From Chryseobacterium endalhagicum (lineage in GTDB: Bacteria; Bacteroidota; Bacteroidia; Flavobacteriales; Weeksellaceae): a stretch of 64,000 nucleotides of DNA. The position numbers and the translations under genes were made by a program. The first letter of the stretch is position 1. Each line of letters starts with the position of its first letter. The stretch is from assembly GCF_016745235.1 (NCBI RefSeq), contig NZ_JAELVM010000001.1, positions 1,315,856-1,379,855 of the forward strand, in the 5' to 3' direction. This document shows positions 36,601-46,000 of this stretch, one piece after another. Under the pieces are notes generated by a model. That model was not told the DNA's origin, ran no database searches, and saw only the letters and a list, made by a program, of their open reading frames with translations.

Positions 36601-39600
36601 ACTCACGTCAAGTTTTTTGTAGACATTAGTGCAGATGCCATTAAAGGTATCTTCGTTTTTAGCGGTATAGATAGCAGCACCAATGATCAGCCAGCTGCCC
36701 GTCATAAGAACTGCCGTATTCTGGAAGCTGGTATCAGCGGCAAGATCACTTACCGTTGTTTTTAATCCGGCCGCTACTGCATTGATCGTATCAGTAGCCT
36801 CTACAGTATAGGAATTTCCTTTATAAGTAAGCGTTTGAGGTGCCAATAATCCTGGCACAGCTGCATTCTCTGTGATCAGCATGGTTGCTGTAATGGCATA
36901 AATAGCCGCCACAGAAGTGAAGGTGTCGCCATCTGCAATATCATACATAATCCCTGTTATGACTACCGGATTATTACCGGTAAGCGGATGAGTCTGATTA
37001 GCGGTAGCAATGTCCTGTACATTGACCTTATTGCTTGTTCCGTCTACACTAATACCATTAGCCCAGTTGACCATAGCGGATAAGCTGTTGCCATTGCTGA
37101 GGCGATAGGTGAAATTATCCATCGCATCGGATGCATAACCAGCCAACTGCTTGCCTAAGAGTACAAAATAATCTTCAAAAACAAAAGTAGACATACTCCA
37201 TTGCTGGGGATCGGATACTGCAAATCGGGCAGCAGTTGCTGTCTCTTCCTGTACTTTTACAGCCAGTTCATTGAACCATTCTTTCACTGCCGACAGGTAT
37301 TCCTGCGTAGCCATATTATAAGTATTGAACTGGATGTCTAATGAGATATCAGGTACCTTCAGTTCAAGATCAAAGAACATAGGGAAGATGGCTGCTGCAG
37401 TCAGATTGTTTTCCAGCAGCTGAACGTTAACGGCCTGGAAGCTGTTTTGCAGGAAGCTGAGCAAATCATTGGTTGGTATAGGGAAAGGATTGCTTTCGCT
37501 GGACAGGAAGGCGATCAAAGCATCAAGATCCGCTTTTGAAATACCTTCCGTATCTACTTCTGCACGGGCAGATTGTGATGGGGTATGGTCAATATAGTTT
37601 AGTACCAGCCAACGGAAGAAGTCGGCGCATAGATATTCAAAAGAAGTCGTAGCTCCACTGCCATCACCCGATGGATCAGGTGCATCGGTGAACAGGGTTG
37701 CTACATATTGTGCGGCTTGGTCTTTCAGGTTGCCGTTTTCAGGTCCTGCCACGGTCAAGTGAGGCACAAAATACAAATTCAGTGTAGGCAGACTGTCCGC
37801 AGAAGTTGCTGCTAATACAGAACTGTAGTTGATAGGCATATGAGGTGAACGGCGTATCACCATTTGATCAGGCCAGATTTCCTCTGTCACGTCGAATGCA
37901 TCAATGGTTGCAAATTCAACAGGCAAAGCACCATCAAGCGGTGTTGCCTTGCGGGCTGGTGCAATTCGTACAGCCGCCGCAGGTGCAGACAACCGGGCAG
38001 CAGCATGTGGCGCTCCAAGATTGTTGTTCCAAGGCGCTTTGGCAGTCTGATCTGTCCCAATGGTAAGGTCAAAGCGGATTTTGGCCGTAAACGTAAAGTG
38101 AATGGTAATGGAGAAGATCCCCAGGTTCAGTTTAGCCGAAACCCTGACATCCACTGAAGCTACGATAGCCAGTGGTATTTTGTTATAGGCTTCAAAAGTA
38201 GCCTGTGCATACACCATAACGGTAATATTGACACTGGCCGATATGATCCCGAAGTCTATGGAACCGTATAATTTACCAATAATTCCGATGGTACCCTGCA
38301 GGTAATAATAATAGGAGGTTTCTACCTGTTCCTTATTGCTTTCCTGTAAAGCTCCGCTGTAAGGATAGTAAGCGGCGATCACGCCTTCAATAATACCAAA
38401 CATGGTAATGCTGAAACCGGCATCGAGTATACCGTAATTCACGCTATAGCCCACACCTACCTGCAAGCCGATCCCAAATACGATCACCGGATTAAAGTTT
38501 CCGTAATTGGTTTTAGGGACTTTATTAGTCGTAGCACTGCTTAACTTACCAAAATATATTCCTCCTGAACCCATAGCAGGGATACCCGGCGGCACAATGG
38601 CCTGAAGGGTGAACGAACGGGAGAAATCCATATTATAAGGGAATCCAATATCCACCATAAAATCACCATTGGTATAAATTTCAATACCGATGGAAGGCAG
38701 CGTGATATTGACTGCTCCAAACTGCAGATAGCGCAGAGCATTAGGCAGCGTCAGATCTATTTGATAGACCCCGATAGAGTCAGAGATTTTTTTATACATG
38801 ATCTCAAAATCGAGTCCTTCGAATATCTTGGCTTTTCCTCCAGCCATGGCGATACGCAGACCGTACAGGTTAGGATCATTAAACACAACCTGCATATCCA
38901 GCGTCCATACCGGTTTATCCTTGGTGCCTGCATTCAGTATCCCAAAATTGGTGGCGATCAGCCAGTTGCTGTCCTCATTGAACTGCAGCAGGGTATTGCC
39001 AGAACCCGGTCCTATAGGCACAGTGCCCGGTTTAGGCTCGGTAAAGGCTTCCTGCATGGCCTTGGTTACATCTTTGATGGAATTGTATTGGGCTGGATTG
39101 ACCAATTCTACATGCTGACCCATAGCCAGTAGCCGCAGGTCAAAATACTGGTTGCCCTGTCCCGGTACTTCCGGCATTTTCTGAATGTCCTGTCCGCCGG
39201 TGGAAGGTTTGAACAGGTTACTGTCGTTGATAGAAGGCACCACCGAACTACCGTCGAAGGTGATAAATACTCCTTTTTCGGTTTTGGTAAGATTGATGCC
39301 GTTAATATTGATGAATACAAGGTTAAGCGTTTTAGGCAGTTTATAGGTAACCTTAATATCTTTGGTGTCGAGGTTGTAAGTCACCGAGAATCCGTCCAGA
39401 CTTATTTTGTTAAGTATATCCCATGGGGCATCGAGTTCAAATGTAGGGTTGAACAGCATCTTCATGAAAGAAGTGATCAATCCGCCCAGGGTCCAGTTTT
39501 TAATGGAGAAAACAATAGTTCGGCTTTGTCCGCTCACGTCATACATGGCAGTAAATCCTTCCCAGGTAATCGCGAGTTGCTGGTTGTTTTCGGAGAAATT

Positions 39601-41589
39601 ATAGCTGATGCCAACGGTGGCATTGAAGTAATCCAGAGTGACACTGCCCAATACACCGCCCGAGTATTTTCCGGTGGCAGAATCATTGCTTGCGGCTTCA
39701 TATTTCAGCCAGAGATTAGCAATAATATTGATTTTCTGATCGATAATCGGGAAATTAAAGATCCATTGCAGGCCTCCTTTTACTTCATAGCTGCTTTTTC
39801 CTGTTCCGCTTGGAATGGTTGCATTCAACGAGAATTGTGTAATATTTAAGCTGTCAGGAAGGAAGCTGGTAGGAAGGCTGATGGTCTGGAATAATTGTTT
39901 AATGAGTTCGCCCAGATTTAAATTACTGCCTTCAGGCATTGCGAGGCTTAAATCCCATCCGTCAGATGAATTGTAATTCACATCCGTATTGAGCTGCAGG
40001 CTGCCAATGGCAAATAATCCCGATACCTGGGCGGTAAATATACTTGGACCTGAACCACTTGCGGGTGAAGAAGAAGTAAGCCGAAGAGTACCATCAGTTA
40101 CCGAAACATTGGTGATGAAATTAATGTCAATATTGGCATTGGCATAAAACTCATAATATTTGCTGTTGATATCCATATTGATACCGAAAGCGGTAAACTC
40201 AACCAACAATAAATTTTCAGGGATGTTGATAGCTCCTCCTGTAATGGCTGATAATAAATTGTTAAATGTAACCGATCCCGTAAAAGCAGCAGAAAGTGTC
40301 AGATCTGAAGTGATTTCTACATCAAAACCTCCGACAAATATAGTAGGGAAAAAGTTGACTCTTGCGCTGAAATATAAACTTTGTGCATTCGTGGTTCCCG
40401 GACCAATGATGACCCAGTTCACATCGAATTGTTCAATAACAAAATTATCGAAAAGCGTCCATGCGCCATTCGATCCTATATATGCTGATACACTGGTTAC
40501 ACTCAGTCCGTTGCTGAAATCTAGAGAGGTATTAAATCCTTTGAATGCAATACTGTTGAGGTATTGCTGTAGAGTGGGCGGGATGGTCTGAAACCAATTC
40601 TGCCCGGCCATCAGTCCAAATAAACTGAGCGGGGTAAGGGGTTTATCCGGTTCGGAAGCTACATTCAGCAGGAAAGAAGAGGATCCTGATTCGACGGCTG
40701 CGCTAAAATTCAATACAATCGCATCACCGGCCGCCAGTAACAGGCGGAAGTAGAGTATAGGTGTCTGTACTTTTTCCGTCTCACCCGCGGTTGGCATCAA
40801 TCCATCATCTGTTTCGTACTCAAGGCGCAGTGCATCCCCTTCATCTTCCGGTTCGGTGGGAATGGTCTCTTCTTCGGTTTTAATCTGAAACCCAATACCG
40901 GGGTTGCTGACTTTCAGAAATCCCAGGGATATCAGAGTGGCATCTACATTGACAAAAAGATCCAGATCAGGGTAAACAATATCTTCATTGTTGACCTGCG
41001 AAGGATCTATACTTCCTACAAGAGCAAGCTGCGTAGATGAGGTCCAGGAAGTAAAGAAATTCACAACAGGCTGCAGCCATTTGGTCAGTGTAATAAGTGC
41101 TGCAAAGTTCTGTCCTTCCGTTAATGAAATATTTTTCTGCTGCCATTTAAAAGCAGCCACTTCATCTGTACTGAAAATAAAGGAAGGCGAAGTGTAAGGA
41201 AGATTATCAAATACACCACCGGTCATATACTGCCAGCTTGTGGCAAATGTCCAGTTGGAGAGATTGATCTGTATGGTAAACTGAACTTCATCCGCATCAT
41301 TCGCTGTAACGATCAGGGTGACGGAAGTATTAGTCTTTTCTACATTGAGTATGGCTGCGGTTGCGTTGGTAATCGTTAATGTTTCTCCAGGCTCAGGGAT
41401 AGAAGTGCCGGAGATGTCGATCAGCAGAAACGAATCAGCAGGCAGCTTGTAGCTTTTGGACAAAAGATCGTCCAGCCCAGCCTGAGGGATCAGGTCCGAA
41501 TCGGTAAAAGATGCTGCATTAATAGTAATGTTGTTATTATTGGCAGCGGCCTGGCTCCTGAAGGTAGCAGCTAATTTGGATAAGCTCAT
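30694..41589 (-). CDS. Giant 3631-residue protein with LysM-like repeats
   Basis: Last gene of the five-gene operon; I do not recognise the protein as a whole. It has no signal peptide (MSLSKLAATFRSQAAANNN). Residues about 1-1180 are rich in long alternating beta strands with Gly and Asn turns, for example VTLDYFNATVGISYNF and IIGKLYGSIDFGIISASVNI; from memory this resembles the DUF6603 type of region. An Ala/Pro-rich linker (about 1190-1220) follows. LysM-like units come in two clusters: five at about 1540-1790 (YDIADGDTFTSVAAIY, YTIVQGDTLTSMAAAI, SFGDAAEADTLDTLAQQY) and three at about 2225-2370 (YYVNTPDDTIDSITARF, NSLSSIAAYYAVDAAAIQQL). LysM usually binds peptidoglycan or chitin. The last 1200 residues are mixed helix and strand. 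The whole is G+C-rich relative to flanking genes: two sampled 60-base lines hold 30 and 31 G/C, against 24 at 24121-24180. Confidence 0.85.
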   Translation of the reverse strand: MSLSKLAATFRSQAAANNNNITINAASFTDSDLIPQAGLDDLLSKSYKLPADSFLLIDISGTSIPEPGETLTITNATAAILNVEKTNTSVTLIVTANDADEVQFTIQINLSNWTFATSWQYMTGGVFDNLPYTSPSFIFSTDEVAAFKWQQKNISLTEGQNFAALITLTKWLQPVVNFFTSWTSSTQLALVGSIDPSQVNNEDIVYPDLDLFVNVDATLISLGFLKVSNPGIGFQIKTEEETIPTEPEDEGDALRLEYETDDGLMPTAGETEKVQTPILYFRLLLAAGDAIVLNFSAAVESGSSSFLLNVASEPDKPLTPLSLFGLMAGQNWFQTIPPTLQQYLNSIAFKGFNTSLDFSNGLSVTSVSAYIGSNGAWTLFDNFVIEQFDVNWVIIGPGTTNAQSLYFSARVNFFPTIFVGGFDVEITSDLTLSAAFTGSVTFNNLLSAITGGAINIPENLLLVEFTAFGINMDINSKYYEFYANANIDINFITNVSVTDGTLRLTSSSPASGSGPSIFTAQVSGLFAIGSLQLNTDVNYNSSDGWDLSLAMPEGSNLNLGELIKQLFQTISLPTSFLPDSLNITQFSLNATIPSGTGKSSYEVKGGLQWIFNFPIIDQKINIIANLWLKYEAASNDSATGKYSGGVLGSVTLDYFNATVGISYNFSENNQQLAITWEGFTAMYDVSGQSRTIVFSIKNWTLGGLITSFMKMLFNPTFELDAPWDILNKISLDGFSVTYNLDTKDIKVTYKLPKTLNLVFININGINLTKTEKGVFITFDGSSVVPSINDSNLFKPSTGGQDIQKMPEVPGQGNQYFDLRLLAMGQHVELVNPAQYNSIKDVTKAMQEAFTEPKPGTVPIGPGSGNTLLQFNEDSNWLIATNFGILNAGTKDKPVWTLDMQVVFNDPNLYGLRIAMAGGKAKIFEGLDFEIMYKKISDSIGVYQIDLTLPNALRYLQFGAVNITLPSIGIEIYTNGDFMVDIGFPYNMDFSRSFTLQAIVPPGIPAMGSGGIYFGKLSSATTNKVPKTNYGNFNPVIVFGIGLQVGVGYSVNYGILDAGFSITMFGIIEGVIAAYYPYSGALQESNKEQVETSYYYYLQGTIGIIGKLYGSIDFGIISASVNITVMVYAQATFEAYNKIPLAIVASVDVRVSAKLNLGIFSITIHFTFTAKIRFDLTIGTDQTAKAPWNNNLGAPHAAARLSAPAAAVRIAPARKATPLDGALPVEFATIDAFDVTEEIWPDQMVIRRSPHMPINYSSVLAATSADSLPTLNLYFVPHLTVAGPENGNLKDQAAQYVATLFTDAPDPSGDGSGATTSFEYLCADFFRWLVLNYIDHTPSQSARAEVDTEGISKADLDALIAFLSSESNPFPIPTNDLLSFLQNSFQAVNVQLLENNLTAAAIFPMFFDLELKVPDISLDIQFNTYNMATQEYLSAVKEWFNELAVKVQEETATAARFAVSDPQQWSMSTFVFEDYFVLLGKQLAGYASDAMDNFTYRLSNGNSLSAMVNWANGISVDGTSNKVNVQDIATANQTHPLTGNNPVVITGIMYDIADGDTFTSVAAIYAITATMLITENAAVPGLLAPQTLTYKGNSYTVEATDTINAVAAGLKTTVSDLAADTSFQNTAVLMTGSWLIIGAAIYTAKNEDTFNGICTNVYKKLDVSALLMQNQMTPGLFIAGNSFEYNTIPYTIVQGDTLTSMAAAISILANATVTPQDLAGNLQVQALQVQPLGQVLVQPFIHTTVSFGDAAEADTLDTLAQQYNTTAALLATNYANQQQDKFFYDGEGYTNANIPGLQYLTVGSILEYFTDNNSYGQLSGMVSRYQLHGMRLPTTLPGLTLSAGSPCTGANCALYSLTGQEFALPATIPADFSIQLINNSLSWLQFNGKTMREEGGNTLDITLTSDDLNQISTLLTYAQETGIQPDVLELAPMQPFNLQAVQYTFQTTTKWQTSGALNLPYGSPGDQSNVSPLIWQFPSGLLNQLALPKEQGSAFSVQIGQYDAAKGVMDYWPSSYYGWSTMVDIELKLLDTDSTASVNAYSYELLGASEADATILQRLLLALDPKSANNNTDKIVDIQWLYEGSDGLLSVGMEHMKTFIVQANLSTETNPDTATLKMAAREEADAAPTTGVLNSIYDFIRLLWECSITRSGGYYLMYNETEGNTGFPSSVFGKGDTANVRLLVTYSSQYNNKPTDYMTCAVTGDKIDANSCVVYAQSEMQKGLSYYVNTPDDTIDSITARFNILPAELVELNKKVVLNTKADATNPAQYPVPVITFNGLVAEVGTNGPGNSLSSIAAYYAVDAAAIQQLNPGISDWNNLPLWQLILLPQVQYTIGGKAGATFETIASYYFIDMAAMAWAARDVVNIFVNPTTLSINDQILHKVTTVQQGTAGFDLNRTNPNPDPDKQPKVTDPDYAEVYLNNMYNLLSYQVVENSWFTESIVGLPAGPAKPQTQDDVLGKTDDSNGDDDLIWYYNQVVPIAKFAKPNAFMTYPAGYPQEDGNPYRGIGHPVQVHFDWVDYYGNQTVTPFSDPELDPATPINNPPIQTGYVDELKGLSKWPSVELSYLFDLGTDNEPELKLEFNFNTQRYNELPDVPADQQQDWKQNAANDLLTYTNVYYQLTQLNPVDGKNTLTATLSTSLTPGKATNLSGDQFNQLLQFVKDIYTYLSARSQGNQGTAPVMNPLTSPVNAADIDTHSILQLTVNLDFYRDLNYVNTDFKDSTLVTQALTQVKPKTMSTTAQDGTDPQYSLNEFAALFEAAFLSVGNYELKIAIGTNASTAGGANNQAVFVVRMGLRSGQGIYWQVNQAGTYQLTADSIAQLTADGVPGDVTTAINTLIDTLYDSRDLFDTALQQQLTEEQFNQYRINIYTYSLLNAVFYAPKPLATSLVSKAGVPICDYLTGQGLDCSKGEVQTFTGIDMDNWGSQSLNAIDVFLSADYAIPAFLVDQLKSNEEKTWLDAQGIDANTYLQAITNAKTKLAGAIASEVEPVLTAPYVSTASGDHTSLGNAKDKFEQQLLNQLGNAYTVNALVQFEVTAESDFVASGSYQTPPRLYGTPVIGNKTDGEAKEYSISTSKIQLNEKDATDTDSFLTFSFTTKNAKEFTSVDLDMTYVVTHVECDISDVAGINGYQGSNWLTFIIPADVSSNSNTLKAASVASSLQQSLGNVDIPVVLRNYPTPPTLTTQTGKGVSVEGDTTKTRLAKASEWDFTYSYTEDQAAQDKIFSDIEFNMIPNPSAKMFGAPSRDLFSDLAQFVTVWPQVLDDFNRYLKLINAQSDSSDTNLENAYYALQTMVTLSNNLAIAWSEFNSLLFGNPNSNGTARAYDFIIRQTDDTDFDNRLLVTIVPSVDMSASDLLLYRGTKAVLEAELPQTPYVTIDNYTKVNATDKKGVPIPNSYWYQAADKTYLSWEESFNIPSRNVNVDALNVLQFQYAWAGLSIIRNEDLVPYNPTVNDFIYRTPLVRFSNKLIPLLSSDDTFDIARINNDTGLNLPLAQQLANFFSTFFTYDELAEQLVKLSVSWNYPLLASSGDLLPAIELPVLLAAPFTFEIPTDYEIPAGGCQPSFSDSDPFVCRLANTLKTWYSQHQPVNNGAWLQIDIAVFSSLSESKLPLIELKDVILYYKNITDMNA

Positions 41590-41606
41590 AATAAAATGTT
41601 ATTCGG

Positions 41607-42971
41607 TTAAACGTCTACAATTAATCCCATATGGTCACTTGTACTTCTGACCCGTCGGTAATTGTTCCAGCCAACAAAAGTGGTCATAGCCCCTATATTG
41701 CCTCTAACATAACCGCCATGTCCTCCGGGACCTGCCGGTGGAAGTGCCAGAGCGGAAGGTAATCCTGCCGCAGGCATTCCTGCATTCAAAGCCATAGCAG
41801 AATTGTATACCAGGCTTCCCGGTGGTGCGCCCACTATAGGCGGTGCATCCCGGTTATACGTCGTGCCGGTTACCCTGTTCACGATGGTGATGTTCGTGGC
41901 GGGACCAACAGCTGTTCCTCCGCCATATCGGGTCAGTATATTATCCACACTCGAGAAAGTATCCTGGATCACATACTCGTAACCGGGATATCCGTTGGTC
42001 TGCCACGGTCTTGCACTGTTGTGCGATCTGATCATGGTGCATACATAGCCTTTGTCCGGCCATACATTCGGCGTGGGGTTGATCTGGCGCGTATAGCCGA
42101 CACCTCCGGGAAGGTTATTAAGTAACCGATCATAAGCAATAGGCTCGAAATGGGTGTTAAAAATATCCACATTAAAGTCTCCGACGATCACGCCCACTTC
42201 ATTGACGGCAAGGTTGGTCGTCATTTCCTGAATATAGGAAAGCTGGTTGGTACCGTCTGCCGACTGTTGTTTTTTCGGAGAAGCATGAAAGGAAAGTAAT
42301 TTGATAGTCCTTCCGTTTGCCGGTTCCCAGAATGTCGTTAAAAAAGGAGTTCTGTTAAAAGCATTCGGAAAATCCAATACAGGGGCAACACCTCCGACAG
42401 CAGGTCCGCGGAACTGCCATTGACCCGCCAGGTGACGGTAGGGTATTCCCGGATTGATCGGGTTATTCCCGCCGGGTGCATTACCCAGAGGGAGCGCGCC
42501 TATCCAGTTGATTCCATAATTGACAAGATTTCCAGCTCCGATATTGGCTACTGAATCAGAGGGATTAGCTCCGCCCTGCCAGCCCCATGGACCTGTAAAC
42601 TGTACATTGGCATGGTTATAAAAAACGGAAATACCTTCCTGTACATTACCCTGTCCCAGTCTGAGTGGAGGAACAAGCCGCCAGTCATTGGGAGCAGGAA
42701 ACCAAGCCCTTAACTGTTGAAGCAGGAACAGGCTGCCCGTCTCTCCGCCTGCTGTGATCAGCGTGCCGGGAGCACCTGTGCCCGTAGATGTTTCTACCAC
42801 CACAAAAATATCGGGGGTATTCTGGATAAGGGTTGTACGGATCACTTCTCTTCTGTAACCGGCCTGCGGTGGAGGGATCGTAAGCGTTCCATCCCGTTTC
42901 CGCTTGGCTCTGGGTTCATTTATTTTGTTGATTCCGAACTTTTCAATGTTCCAATATAAGATACGGGCCAT
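41607..42971 (-). CDS. Endonuclease/exonuclease/phosphatase-fold enzyme
   Basis: A 454-residue enzyme of the DNase I-like superfamily, which includes nucleases, sphingomyelinases and inositol phosphatases. Catalytic landmarks are all present in order: Asn8 in YWNIEKF, Glu60 in VVVETSTG (metal), His229 in SFHASP, GDFNVD (about 264; Asp and Asn), and Asp446-His447 in STSDHMGL. This layout is shared with CdtB and DNase I. It is longer than typical members because of Gly/Pro/Asn-rich insertions (APGGNNPINPG, ALPPAGPGGHGGYVRG). There is no signal peptide. It sits 17 bases before the giant gene and 32 after the 1217-residue gene. It could be the toxic or substrate-processing part of the operon; whether its target is DNA, RNA or lipid is undecided. 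Confidence 0.85.
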   Translation of the reverse strand: MARILYWNIEKFGINKINEPRAKRKRDGTLTIPPPQAGYRREVIRTTLIQNTPDIFVVVETSTGTGAPGTLITAGGETGSLFLLQQLRAWFPAPNDWRLVPPLRLGQGNVQEGISVFYNHANVQFTGPWGWQGGANPSDSVANIGAGNLVNYGINWIGALPLGNAPGGNNPINPGIPYRHLAGQWQFRGPAVGGVAPVLDFPNAFNRTPFLTTFWEPANGRTIKLLSFHASPKKQQSADGTNQLSYIQEMTTNLAVNEVGVIVGDFNVDIFNTHFEPIAYDRLLNNLPGGVGYTRQINPTPNVWPDKGYVCTMIRSHNSARPWQTNGYPGYEYVIQDTFSSVDNILTRYGGGTAVGPATNITIVNRVTGTTYNRDAPPIVGAPPGSLVYNSAMALNAGMPAAGLPSALALPPAGPGGHGGYVRGNIGAMTTFVGWNNYRRVRSTSDHMGLIVDV

Positions 42972-43003
42972 AAGACATCGATTTTAGGTTTATAGCAACA
43001 GGT

Positions 43004-46000
43004 TTATACATTCTTGTTATAGGCAGCATACCAGCCCAGACTTTTGGCTGTAGCTCCGGGATTGGGATTACCGAACAAAAGGAAGTCGGTATTACCGCCC
43101 GGTGGCAGTTTCAGGATACCCAGCAGTTTCAAAGCGATATTGGACAGGGTAAGCAGGTAGGACTGCTGGTCCACCACATATTGCAGGCTCAGTTTATCAA
43201 TAGCCAGTTTCAATACACCCTGTATACTCAGCAGCTTGGCATTGCTGGCAGTCCCTGGCAGCTTGATCCCCACAAAAGCATTATAGCCGGGAGCTGCAAT
43301 TTTAGAACCTGGACTCCATGCGATAAGGAGACTGGCATTAAAACCCATACTGCTGGCCAACTCGCCCGGTGAACCCATATTAAGGGTCATCTGCAGACCA
43401 TACCAATCGCCGGTAATTCCTGTGGCATTGATGCCGGGTAAGGAGAGTTTTAAATAGCCCTGACCCGATGGCGCCGAATCATCATTACCACTCAGCAGTT
43501 TATTGATCTGCAAAGCAAAATTGGGATAAAGACTGTTGAGTCTGGCATTGCTTTGTGATGAGTTAAACGCGATCTGCGAGGCATCAAAAGCATAAGTGGT
43601 CACTGTTGGCGTATTGAGATTAAAGGCCATATTTACATACAAATTGCTGTAATTGAGTCCGCGTTGCAGGGTGCCATCATTCGATGCGATACCAAAGGAA
43701 AAAGCATCCAGCGGATAGTCTGAACCGTCTTGGGTGGTTGCCTGAGCGATCATCGTATCAAAGTTGAGGTAGCCCCACATCGTAAATCTTGATTGTATAT
43801 CCAGTGCTGCAGGATCTGTCGTGAGGGTGTTGAACTGTATTTTAGTGATCTCTACATTGGCCAGCAGGTTACTGTCAAAGTAGAACAAATTATCGTCTTT
43901 ATTGTCGAAAACATAGACCGGAGTACCGTTATGATCCTGATAAGTACCGTTCAGTACTACCGTATTCAGGCTATTTGAACCATATGGATTGTTGGTTCCG
44001 GTCACTTTATCAGAGAACAGATTATTCATGGTCAATTGAAGCTTACTGGCAAAGTCCTTAATAGCGGTATTTTCAAATAATACCTGCAGGAACAGTACTT
44101 TAAAATCGTAAGTAGCTCCGGCGGCAGGCTGTACCGGTTTATTGGGGTTCAGTCCCTGTGATATCTGCTGGGCATAAGCGGGATCAACATAATTGATCAG
44201 CCCAAACAGTGAACTGACGGGATCCATGGTAATCACGCCACTGGCATCTACCCGGTTTACTTCTATTCCGAAATGATGCGCATAAAAGTTTTTAAGGTTA
44301 ATACCGCTGATCAATCCTTTTAACTGTTGCGGGAATTCCTGTAAATCGATCGTTGCTTTCAAAGCCAGAATACCATTCCAATTGGGATCATTGATGATGG
44401 CGTGAAACTTCTGATAATATTCCAGCTGACCGGAAGAAGGATCGGCCAATGCTGCATTGTAGGCATCTTCGGCTGCTTCAAGATAGGTCTGGAGCCAGGA
44501 TGATACCGCGACCAGCTGATTATAAGCAGCGGCGGAATCGGTGTTGTTTTTATCTATGTTAAATGCATTGGCCTGGGTCCATTCTTTGGGATTTTTTACC
44601 CGGTCGATAATGGAGCCTTTGCAGAATTTAAAGATCAATACATTATTGTAATCGGCGTAGGTATTGCTGGTGCCTACGTTCAGATCAAACGGCCAGTCTT
44701 CAATGGACATTTTATTGTTGAACACAGGTTGGCTGCTTGAGCCCCCGCCGGGTGTATTCATGGTTGAAAATAAATCGCCCAGATACTGATTATTGGTTAC
44801 CACCAGAAATTGCTGGTTGGTAAGGAAGGCACTTTGCATTTCAGGCATCAGGTTGATGAGGCTGAGCTGGTATTGCGGAGGTGTTGCCGGAGTTTGTCCC
44901 TCCGGGTTAAGGTATTCAGGCGAACCGCTGTTAACGGTATTTTGTGCCAGATTCAGTAAACTCCAGTTACCATCGTTGCTCACATTGGCGACCAGACCCT
45001 GTGGAGTGGCCGAGGCTGTATAGTCTGTAGCTGCAGTTTTGGCCATGGCTCTTTTGGCCTTGCTTTTACTGCTGTGTGGCGTACTGAAAGCAGCCGATAT
45101 TAATGTTTTTCTTTCGGCGCTGAGTACCTTGGATTCAAACGTGCCGATACCATCAGCACTGGGTGGAGGTACGGGGTTGATACCAAGATAAGGTGCCATG
45201 GGTACCGCAAAACCAGTGGTTTGAGGCATATCTACGGAAGGTTCGTAAAAGCCGAGAAATCCTGTGATATTATTGCCTGGTGATGCCACGCCATGATCTT
45301 TAGCGTATAAAGAAGCGCCCTGAGGCTGTGAGGCATACTGCACATTGCCTGGTGTGGCGGCTACGATATTAGCCCATGCCGTCAGATAAGTGCCGTCAAG
45401 TACGGGTTTATCCGTGCCGGGGTTGGCCAGGGATACTTCCTGACCTGGAAAATTGGCCGCAAAGGCCGCCTGTTTTGAAGTAAAACGTATGGTGTCGCCG
45501 GTGATATTGCCAGCGTTGTTTTTATAGGGAGTAAATGAAACCACTTCTGTACCGGAAAGGCCGGGCAGTAAGCTGTACTGTCCGTTTTCATCGGCAAAAG
45601 CAGCCTGTGATGCGCCCGGGTCGAGGTAAAAATCTCCCTCGGGCGACAGGTAAAATGATTTGATCCCTGCAGCATCCTGCGGGGATATGACAAAGCGTGC
45701 GCTAGTGTCTGTTGGGAAGAGATTATTGACCGGTGCTCCTGAATCCACCATGTCCACTGCGGGCCATAAGGTAATAGGGTAGCCGGTATTAATCGCATAA
45801 TAACTGGGCAGACTGGCTGCTCTTGTTTTACCGGTATTCACATTGTAGATCTGGCCAGTGATGGCAAAATAAGTATTCAGTCCGTCATTATTGGCTACAT
45901 CAAGCAGATCGATTTCGGTTTGGGTAATGAGATAATCATTGGTAACGCCTGTCTGCAGAATAGGATAAGTAAAGTAAGAAGGTGCTGTGCTGTCGCCATA

